Part shown: in pieces, positions 40,717-47,921 of the stretch | Position numbering within the stretch: position 1 is the first letter of the stretch | How the letters are laid out: every line of letters starts with the position of its first letter | Origin: Ruminococcus flavefaciens | Lineage (GTDB): Bacteria; Bacillota; Clostridia; Oscillospirales; Ruminococcaceae | Assembly (NCBI GenBank): GCA_002309635.1 | Contig: DBXO01000013.1 | Span: forward strand, 1,167-53,348 | DNA: 52,182 nucleotides | Reading direction: 5' to 3' | The notes under the pieces: model-generated | What the model was told of the DNA's origin: nothing | Databases searched by the model: none | What the model saw: only the letters and a program-made list of their open reading frames with translations | Position numbers and translations under genes: made by a program

Positions 40717-41802
40717 ATGGGTATCAGCGTTGTTTTGCTGGCATATAAGGAAGCGGAGAACCTTGCGTTCCTGCTGCCTAAGATAAAAGAAATGATGGAC
40801 AGCCTCCCCGAGGAGTACGAGATCCTTGTGATCGACACAAAGGAACCTCTCGACAATACCTCCGAGGTATGCGCCCAATTCGGTGCAAGATACATAAATC
40901 AGGAGTTTCCCGGCTTCGGCGGAGCGTTCAGAACCGGCATAAAATATGCGGAAAAGGACAAGTTTCTCATACTTGACAGCGACGGCTCCCACGACCCCAA
41001 GTATATACCGTCCATGTACAAAAAGTTCACCGATGAAAACTGCGACCTTGTGATAGGCTCGCGCTATACCGAGGGCGGCGAGACCAACGACGCCAGAAGT
41101 TCTATAATAATGTCCCATATCCTCAACGGCTTCTTCCGCGTCTGCCTCGGCATAAAGGCAAAGGATATATCCACGGACTACCGTCTTTACCGCACGGAGC
41201 AGCTCAAAAACGTTGAGCTTGAGAATGTGAATTACGACGTATTGCAGGAGGTACTCCTGCGCATGAAGCAGAACAAGCCCGATCTTAAGATCGGCGAGGT
41301 GCCTATCTCATTTCAGAAGCGCAAATACGGAGAATCCAAGCGCCGCCTGATACCGTTTATAATAGGATATATGAAGTCCCTGGTGCGCTTCACCTTCATC
41401 AGATACCCTATCCTCAGAAATATCTTCCTTTACGGTGTTTTCGGAGTGCTTGCCTTTGTGCTTGACTATTCCGTATCTCTCGGACTTGTCAAGACCGTAA
41501 TGAAGGGCATGCCCGAAGCCGCAAGCATAATCGGAAATATCGTGGGCTTCCTGTTCACCTTTACCACCAACACCTTCTGGAACTTCAAGGTCAAGGGCAA
41601 ATTCCTTACCCGAGCGGTCTCCTACGGAGGCATAACCCTGCTTGGCATGGGCATTTCAACCGTATGCATACATTTGTTCAAGAACAAAATGAATTTTGCC
41701 CTGCTTAAACTGATAGTGCTTGTTTTCGTCTCGGCGATACAGTTCGTACTGAATAAACTTATAACCTACAACGAAAAGATAATAAAGAGCGATAATAAAT
41801 AA
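40717..41802 (+). CDS. GT2 glycosyltransferase fused to a GtrA-like membrane domain
   Basis: 361 aa; ATG with ACGGAG upstream. Residues 1-225 are a dolichol-phosphate-mannose-synthase-like GT-A domain with VVLLAYKEAENLAFLL, VIDTKEPLDNT, the metal-binding LDSDGSHDP and VIGSRYTEGG. Residues about 230-355 have four hydrophobic helices of the GtrA/DPMS type (FLYGVFGVLAFVLDYSVSLG and NTFWNFKVKG). The enzyme would load a sugar onto a polyprenyl phosphate and help flip it, supplying a C-type glycosyltransferase such as the YfhO-like protein encoded next. Confidence 0.93.
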   Translation: MGISVVLLAYKEAENLAFLLPKIKEMMDSLPEEYEILVIDTKEPLDNTSEVCAQFGARYINQEFPGFGGAFRTGIKYAEKDKFLILDSDGSHDPKYIPSMYKKFTDENCDLVIGSRYTEGGETNDARSSIIMSHILNGFFRVCLGIKAKDISTDYRLYRTEQLKNVELENVNYDVLQEVLLRMKQNKPDLKIGEVPISFQKRKYGESKRRLIPFIIGYMKSLVRFTFIRYPILRNIFLYGVFGVLAFVLDYSVSLGLVKTVMKGMPEAASIIGNIVGFLFTFTTNTFWNFKVKGKFLTRAVSYGGITLLGMGISTVCIHLFKNKMNFALLKLIVLVFVSAIQFVLNKLITYNEKIIKSDNK

Positions 41803-41821
41803 TGAAAGGAAGCGAGCGGAC

Positions 41822-44800
41822 GTGTCAAAAGCTCCAAAAGCCGATATCGTGCGCAGGTACGGCGATAAAACGGGCACCGTATTAAGATGTCTGATAGTAT
41901 TCACCATATGCCTGATCACGGGTATAGTTATTTTCAAGAAAAAGGAGATCTCTCCCTTCGGAGACAATGATCTTCTCTCCATAGACCTGTGGGGACAGTA
42001 CTTCCCCATGTACCGCAAGTTCGCACTGGATCACGGCCCTGCTGAGACCATGTACAACTGGAGCGGCGCACTCGGCTTCAACAACTGGGTGCAGAACGCA
42101 TTCTATACAAGGAGCATATTCCTTATCCCATTTTCACTTGTACCCTTTGAAAAATCCATAACCTATATAGATATAGTATGCCTTCTGAGGTTCGGTCTCG
42201 GAGCAGCTGCCTGCCAGCTGTTCATGGAATACAAATTCAAGAGCAGTAATCCCATTATAATGGCGATATCAGTAGGTTACGGCCTTTGCGCATACTCTAC
42301 AGCCTTTATCATGCAGTTCATGTGGACCGACGGACTTTTCCTTGCTCCGCTGGTGCTCCTCGGACTTGAAAGGCTCATGAACGGAAAATCTCCTGTCATG
42401 TACGTGCTTATGCTTGCACTGACCATATACACGAACTTCTATACAGGCTTCGGAGTATGCCTGTTCACAGGCTTCTACTTCCTTGCCGAATGGCTCAGGA
42501 GAGAGTACACCGATGAAAACGGAGCAAAGCTCCGCGGAAAAAGGAACCTGAAGACAAGAGCCGCCCTCTTCGGCAGATTCAGCCTTTATTCCGCTATAGG
42601 CGGTCTCCTTACCACATTTTTGCTCCTGCCCACATTAAAGGGACTTTCTCTTACAAAGTCTGCCAACGAGGGCGTTTTCAACTTCCAGCAGTGGTATCAC
42701 ACCTTTGCCGAGAACGTATCATGCATGCTGCCGACAACTCCCGCATCGCTGGAATACGGCGTAGCAAATATAGCTGTGGGACTTTTCGCATTCCTGCTCA
42801 TACCACTTTATTTCACAAACACCGAGATAAAGGCAAAGGACAAGCTCCTTTCGGCGGCTTTCCTCGGAGTACTCTACGCCGGTCTCAACTATAATCCTAT
42901 GGACTGGCTGTTCAACGGTTTCCACTTCCCGAATCAGCTTCCCGGACGCTGGAGCTTCCTCTTCTCCTTCGCAATAGCTATAGTAGCTGCAAACGGAATT
43001 GCCAAGAGAAAAGGCATGAAGCTCACAAGCGTGATATCCGCTCTGATAATAGCCCTTTTCTTCACAGGATATGCGAAATTCAGCAACCTTTCCGACGTAA
43101 AGCAGGAGAGGCTGCCTTACTGGAACAAGCTCATATTCGTATTCGCACTTATGCTCATGGGCTTAGTGCTTTTAGGCTATATAAGAGAATATATGGACAA
43201 AAAAGCTGCCGCTCTCACTAAGGAGGCAGAGGCAGCCGACGGCGGTGAATCCACGGAAAAGACTGCACAGTCCGCAAAACTCTACAGGATAAAAGGAAAC
43301 GCAATGCGCTTCTGTTCATTTATACTCAGCCTGTTCATCTTCATAGCCATGACGGAGGAGGTTTGCAGGAACACTGTTGAGGTCGCCGCCAACAAGGACG
43401 GCGGTATCCCCATATCGGACATGGACTCATTTATCAAGGTCAGCGAAGTGCTCTACAAGAACGGAACCAAGTACGACAGCGGCAGCGATGACCTCTACCG
43501 TATCGAAGCCAACGACGGCTGGACCTTCAACACCGCTATGATGGGCGATTTCAAGGGTATCGGCTATTACGGCTCAACTCTCAACCACGGAGTATACGAC
43601 CTGCTCCGCGATATGGGAAACAGGATATACGCAAACAACGTAAGCTCCGTATACAACAACTCATCTCTCTTCCAGAACAGTTTTTTCGGCATAAAATACA
43701 TCATTGACCGCGGAAGATACTTCCAGTTCAGGAGCGGAAAGGGCTACACATCCGTTGAAGAGAACAGCGACTGCGTGATATGGGAAAACGATACTCCTTT
43801 CCCCATAGCTTTCGCGTCTTCCAGGGACCTACTCGATATGGAGCTGACTCCCGACAACGTAAGAGGAGTATTCACACAGAACGAAATGATAAACAGGCTC
43901 TGCGGCGAGGAGATCAACGTATTTGAGCACCTTGAGCCCTCTTACTACAACAACGAGAACGCAGAAGCCGACAATATGGGCGGCGAATGGACCTACAATG
44001 CATTCTCCCGCATTGACGGAAATCTGCCTATCAGGTTCACATGGACATTCATTGCTCCCGATGATAACCCGATATACCTCGAACACAACTTCAACGGCGG
44101 CTCAATGACCGTAAACGGAGGCTATTTCGACCTTGGAGCCGAAAGATTCAGATGTATCGGCTCATATGCGGCAGGCTCAGAGATAACCATAGAGTACTCC
44201 GCCGAGGATATCGGCAGAGGCAGCTACGGACTTGAACTTTACCGCTTCAATATGGACAAATGGAACAGCGTGTACAGCAAGGTCAAGGCTAACGGTATGA
44301 ACGTTTCATCGTTCAAGAACACACGCTTCAAGGGCACTCTCAACGCCGAGCAGGCAGGCATGATAATGACTACCGTACCTCAGGACGGCGGCTGGAGAGT
44401 ATACGTTGACGGCAAAAAGGTGGATGACTATGCTGCTCTCGGTACCCTTATCGCTTTCGATGTTGAAGCAGGCAGCCACGATATCGAGTTCAGGTACCAT
44501 GTACCCGCATTCAAGGCAGGTCTGCTCGTTACTCTCCTTGCACTTGCAGCACTGATATTCTGCTGTATGGTACGCAAAAAGGGCGGACTGTGGTTCCTTA
44601 AGAAGAAAAGCGGTGAAAAGGCAGGGGAAAATCCCTCCGGACCCGAGAAAAATGGCAATACAAAGAAAAAGGACGCGGAAAAGAGCAAAACTGCAAAAAA
44701 ATCCGTGACCGAAAAGAACAGCAAGCCCCAAAAGGCTGAAAAGCCGGAGAAAAAGGCTGAAAGCTCCGAAAAAGAAGCCGAAAAGTCCGAAAGCTCCGAA

Positions 44801-44842
44801 GAGACCACTGAAACTTCCGAAAAAACAGAATCCGAAGAATAA
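41822..44842 (+). CDS. YfhO-family polytopic membrane glycosyltransferase-like protein
   Basis: 1006 aa, GTG start 41822 with GGAAG upstream, 19 bases after the GT2 gene. About 13 hydrophobic segments in the first ~520 residues include FGDNDLLSIDLWGQYFPMYR, the conserved first loop of YfhO, and GLCAYSTAFIMQFMWTDGLF. An extracellular domain follows (about 525-895), then a last helix (FKAGLLVTLLALAALIFCCM). The C-terminal ~85 residues are a Lys/Glu/Ser-rich cytoplasmic tail (KKAESSEKEAEKSESSEE). In Bacillus and Listeria YfhO transfers polyprenyl-linked sugars onto wall or lipoteichoic polymers. The pairing with GT2-GtrA fits that role. Confidence 0.9.
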   Translation: MSKAPKADIVRRYGDKTGTVLRCLIVFTICLITGIVIFKKKEISPFGDNDLLSIDLWGQYFPMYRKFALDHGPAETMYNWSGALGFNNWVQNAFYTRSIFLIPFSLVPFEKSITYIDIVCLLRFGLGAAACQLFMEYKFKSSNPIIMAISVGYGLCAYSTAFIMQFMWTDGLFLAPLVLLGLERLMNGKSPVMYVLMLALTIYTNFYTGFGVCLFTGFYFLAEWLRREYTDENGAKLRGKRNLKTRAALFGRFSLYSAIGGLLTTFLLLPTLKGLSLTKSANEGVFNFQQWYHTFAENVSCMLPTTPASLEYGVANIAVGLFAFLLIPLYFTNTEIKAKDKLLSAAFLGVLYAGLNYNPMDWLFNGFHFPNQLPGRWSFLFSFAIAIVAANGIAKRKGMKLTSVISALIIALFFTGYAKFSNLSDVKQERLPYWNKLIFVFALMLMGLVLLGYIREYMDKKAAALTKEAEAADGGESTEKTAQSAKLYRIKGNAMRFCSFILSLFIFIAMTEEVCRNTVEVAANKDGGIPISDMDSFIKVSEVLYKNGTKYDSGSDDLYRIEANDGWTFNTAMMGDFKGIGYYGSTLNHGVYDLLRDMGNRIYANNVSSVYNNSSLFQNSFFGIKYIIDRGRYFQFRSGKGYTSVEENSDCVIWENDTPFPIAFASSRDLLDMELTPDNVRGVFTQNEMINRLCGEEINVFEHLEPSYYNNENAEADNMGGEWTYNAFSRIDGNLPIRFTWTFIAPDDNPIYLEHNFNGGSMTVNGGYFDLGAERFRCIGSYAAGSEITIEYSAEDIGRGSYGLELYRFNMDKWNSVYSKVKANGMNVSSFKNTRFKGTLNAEQAGMIMTTVPQDGGWRVYVDGKKVDDYAALGTLIAFDVEAGSHDIEFRYHVPAFKAGLLVTLLALAALIFCCMVRKKGGLWFLKKKSGEKAGENPSGPEKNGNTKKKDAEKSKTAKKSVTEKNSKPQKAEKPEKKAESSEKEAEKSESSEETTETSEKTESEE

Positions 44843-44848
44843 AACTCA

Positions 44849-44884
44849 AAAGGCGTAAAGACTATCCTCTTTACGCCTTTTTCT
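44849..44884 (+). terminator. Intrinsic terminator of the glycosyltransferase-YfhO operon
   Basis: AAAGGCGTAAAG and CTTTACGCCTTT form a 12-bp stem with an 8-base loop, followed by TTC and T-rich sequence. Confidence 0.85.
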
Positions 44885-44898
44885 TATATTATATTTCA

Positions 44899-44923
44899 GA
44901 TGGCGTGATAAAATCACGCCATC
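44899..44923 (-). terminator. Candidate terminator of the TetR gene
   Basis: GATGGCGTGAT and ATCACGCCATC form a perfect 11-bp stem with a 3-base loop just past the TetR stop. There is no clear T-run. Confidence 0.5.
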
Positions 44924-44927
44924 GCTG

Positions 44928-45536
44928 TCACTTCTTACCCTCATGCTGAGAGATTATGAGCTTTATGGAGCTGTAAAGATATGGCTTCAGCTCCTGCAGG
45001 GTACACGGCTCGTTGTAAAGTATGGCCGAATAGCAGGTGGAGCTTACCAGCTCTATTATCATGAACAGCATTATCTCGGGGTCTTTAAAGCCGTTTGGAG
45101 CCTCCTCCAGCATTTTGTAGTACACCGATGAGAAGTCGATATCTTCCTCGGAAACAGGCGAGGTGATAGCGCTCTTGAATATGCCCCAGCTGAGGTTCTT
45201 GGATATGAACGTGAGCAGAGATTTGTTCTCGTTGAGCTGATTTACGATATTATCGACTATGCTTATTATCTTTTCCTCAAACGGAAGAGTATCGAGCTTA
45301 TCGCCGAGGTCGTTTATGGCGTTCTTGAAAAGCATACTCGATTTGTGAGAAACGAGCCTGTTGCGGATATCGTACTTGTCCTTGAAATAAAGGTAGAACG
45401 TCCCCTTGGCAACTCCTGCCTTGTTTACGATATCGGTTATGGAAGTCTTGCTGAATCCTTTGGTAGTAAAAAATTCAAAAGACGTTTTAAGCAGTGAATT
45501 TTCTTTGAGTTTTTTGTTTGTATCGACTTTTCCCAT
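44928..45536 (-). CDS. TetR-family transcriptional regulator
   Basis: 202 aa from ATG 45536 (AAAGGTG 6 bases upstream; the in-frame GTG at 45545 lies inside that site). The N-terminal HTH is typical: LLKTSFEFFTTKGFSKTSIT, IVNKAGVAKGTFYLYFKDKY. The C-terminal helical domain would bind an inducer. It is divergent from the MMPL exporter operon, and three copies of a TGAC...GTCA palindrome in the shared region (45642, 45695, 45728) are its likely operators. Confidence 0.92.
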   Translation of the reverse strand: MGKVDTNKKLKENSLLKTSFEFFTTKGFSKTSITDIVNKAGVAKGTFYLYFKDKYDIRNRLVSHKSSMLFKNAINDLGDKLDTLPFEEKIISIVDNIVNQLNENKSLLTFISKNLSWGIFKSAITSPVSEEDIDFSSVYYKMLEEAPNGFKDPEIMLFMIIELVSSTCYSAILYNEPCTLQELKPYLYSSIKLIISQHEGKK

Positions 45537-45601
45537 ACTTAGCACCTTTCTTTTTTATTAACCTTTAGCCCATGCAAGCTGACGGTTTATATCCTTAATT
45601 A

Positions 45602-45630
45602 ATTATAGCCCGAAAAGCAGGACGTGTCAA
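45602..45630 (-). promoter_or_regulatory. Promoter of the TetR gene
   Basis: On the minus strand TTGACA, 17 bases, TATAAT: a perfect consensus, 66 bases before the ATG. Confidence 0.85.
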
Positions 45631-45641
45631 GGGCGTAAAAA

Positions 45642-45654
45642 TGACTAACGGTCA
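45642..45654. promoter_or_regulatory. TetR operator copy 1
   Basis: TGACTAACGGTCA lies 11 bases upstream of the tetR -35 box. It is the exact reverse complement of copy 2. Confidence 0.65.
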
Positions 45655-45694
45655 CGATTTTTGAGACTTTGGATTGTGCAATCATACAAAAATA

Positions 45695-45707
45695 TGACCG
45701 TTAGTCA
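45695..45707. promoter_or_regulatory. TetR operator copy 2
   Basis: TGACCGTTAGTCA, inverted relative to copy 1, with centres 53 bases apart (about five helical turns). Confidence 0.65.
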
Positions 45708-45726
45708 GTTTTTAGCATTTCAAGTA

Positions 45727-45755
45727 TTGACTATCGGTCATTTTTGTAATATACT
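45727..45755 (+). promoter_or_regulatory. Promoter of the MMPL operon with operator copy 3
   Basis: TTGACT, 17 bases, TATACT. TGACTATCGGTCA (45728-45740) overlaps the -35 box, so a bound repressor would exclude RNA polymerase. Confidence 0.75.
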
Positions 45756-45788
45756 ATGTAATAACAATACAAGGAAAGGATCGGTAAT

Positions 45789-47891
45789 ATGCTCAGATTC
45801 GGTGAATGGATCGTAAAGAACCGCGTATTCATACTGATCGTCGGCGTGGTGCTTCTCATACCGTCTGCGCTGGGATACGTAAATACCCGTGTAAATTACG
45901 ATATACTCTCATATCTTCCAAAAGATATAAACACTATGGTTGGACAGGATATCCTCAAAGAGGATTTCGGACAAGGCGGCTTTTCCCTTGTAATGCTGGA
46001 GGGAATGAGCGACAAGGACGTAGCGGCAACAGCCGATAGGATATCAGCCGTGGAACACGTCTCAGACGTTATATGCTACCAGTCCATGACAGGCTGCAAT
46101 ATTCCCAGGGAGATACTTCCCGACAATATCTACAGCTTTTTCAATCACGGCGATAATACTATGATGGCGGTATTCTTCGACGATACCACCTCTGCCGACG
46201 GAACTCTCGCGGCAGTTGAGGAAATGAGGAATATTACCTCAAAGCAGTGCTTTATCAGCGGAATGTCCGCTATAACACTGGATATGAAGAATATCACGCA
46301 GAATGAGACTCTTATATATGCTCTTATAGCCGTGATACTCACAAGCATAGTCCTCACCCTGACAATGGACTCGTTCCTGATACCCGTATTCTTCATGCTC
46401 AGCATAGGCTTCGCGGTAGTATGGAACCTCGGCTCGAATATACTTTTCGGTGAGATTTCCTTTATAACGCAGGCTCTGGCAATGGTACTCCAGCTTGGCG
46501 TGACTATGGACTACTCAATATTCCTGTGGCACAGCTACAAGGAGCAGCTGAAATACTACCCCGACAGCAAACAGGAGGCAATGGCGCATGCAGTTGCAGC
46601 CACCATAACTTCTGTGGTGGGCAGCTCTTTCACAACTGTTGCAGGCTTCCTCGCAATGTGCTTCATGACATTCACTCTCGGTCTTGACCTCGGACTTGTA
46701 ATGGCAAAGGGCGTTGTATGCGGAGTTATCGCCTGCGTAACGGTACTTCCCGCGATGATACTCATATTCGGAAAGGCAATAACCCAAACCTCTCACAAAG
46801 CCTTCCTTCCAGAATTCAAACGCACCTCCTCTTTCATAGTCAAGCATTCGTGGGCGTTCCTTACAGTGGCTGTTGCAATACTTATCCCCGCTGTATTCGG
46901 AAACAGCCATTACGGAGTATACTACAAGCTGGACAGCACTCTTCCCGCTTATCTTGACAGCGTCACCGCAAATACGAAGCTTGCAGAGGATTACAACATG
47001 AACAGCATCCATATCCTAATGTTTGATTCCAAAATGAGCGCAAAGGAAGCAAACAAGATGATAAACGAAATAAAGGACACTGACGGAGTTCAGTTCGCAA
47101 TGGGCTTCAATTCCGTAGTAGGTCCGGCAGTGCCCGAAGAGGTCGTTCCCGATGAACTGAAAAGCGTACTGAAAAGCGATAAATGGCAGCTGATGCTCAT
47201 AGGATCCGAGTATGAGGTAGCCTCCGATGAGGTAAACTCACAGATAGAGAAGCTGAACGACATTGCTGCAAAGTACGATAAGAACAGCATGCTCATAGGC
47301 GAGGCTCCGGCCACAAAGGACCTCATAACCATAACCGACAGGGACTTCAGAATAGTAAACTTCCTTTCAATAGCGGCTATATTCCTTATAATAGCATTCA
47401 CCTTCAAGTCGGTATCCCTCCCTGTGATACTTGTATCGGTCATAGAGCTCGCAATAATGATAAATCTCGGCACAGCCTACTTCACAGGCTCAAAGCTTTC
47501 GTTCATAGCTCCCATAGTCATTGGTACCATACAGCTCGGCGCAACAGTTGACTACGCCATACTCATGACTACAAGATACCGCGCCGAAAGGTACAGCGGC
47601 AAGGACAAAAAAGAGGCAGTGAGCATAGCTCTCGCCGCTTCGATAAAGTCTGTGATAACCTCGGCTCTCGGCTTCTTCGCAGCAACAGTCGGAGTTGCGC
47701 TGTACTCTGATATCGGACTTATCTCGGAGCTGTGCATGCTCCTTGCAAGAGGCGCTCTTATCTCAATGGCCGTTGTAATAACGGTGCTTCCCTCGATGTT
47801 CATGGTATTCGACAGGGTGATATGCAGAACCAGCGCAGGCTTTGTACAAAAGAAAGAAAAAAAGCACCGTCACATTTTCAGGACTGCGTAA
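45789..47891 (+). CDS. MMPL/RND-family exporter
   Basis: 700 aa; ATG with AAGGAAAGG upstream. It has two repeats of one helix, an extracellular loop domain and five helices. The first helix is VFILIVGVVLLIPSALGYVN; conserved RND-type helix motifs are VMLQLGVTMDYSIFLWHSYK-like (residues about 230-255) and GTIQLGATVDYAILMTTRYR (about 580-600). The Asp residues in both (D-Y) fit the proton relay of MmpL proteins. It probably exports lipids, fatty acids or amphiphilic toxins, with expression controlled by the TetR regulator. Confidence 0.92.
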   Translation: MLRFGEWIVKNRVFILIVGVVLLIPSALGYVNTRVNYDILSYLPKDINTMVGQDILKEDFGQGGFSLVMLEGMSDKDVAATADRISAVEHVSDVICYQSMTGCNIPREILPDNIYSFFNHGDNTMMAVFFDDTTSADGTLAAVEEMRNITSKQCFISGMSAITLDMKNITQNETLIYALIAVILTSIVLTLTMDSFLIPVFFMLSIGFAVVWNLGSNILFGEISFITQALAMVLQLGVTMDYSIFLWHSYKEQLKYYPDSKQEAMAHAVAATITSVVGSSFTTVAGFLAMCFMTFTLGLDLGLVMAKGVVCGVIACVTVLPAMILIFGKAITQTSHKAFLPEFKRTSSFIVKHSWAFLTVAVAILIPAVFGNSHYGVYYKLDSTLPAYLDSVTANTKLAEDYNMNSIHILMFDSKMSAKEANKMINEIKDTDGVQFAMGFNSVVGPAVPEEVVPDELKSVLKSDKWQLMLIGSEYEVASDEVNSQIEKLNDIAAKYDKNSMLIGEAPATKDLITITDRDFRIVNFLSIAAIFLIIAFTFKSVSLPVILVSVIELAIMINLGTAYFTGSKLSFIAPIVIGTIQLGATVDYAILMTTRYRAERYSGKDKKEAVSIALAASIKSVITSALGFFAATVGVALYSDIGLISELCMLLARGALISMAVVITVLPSMFMVFDRVICRTSAGFVQKKEKKHRHIFRTA

Positions 47892-47921
47892 ACAGAGTTT
47901 TTATATAAAGGAGAGACAGAT

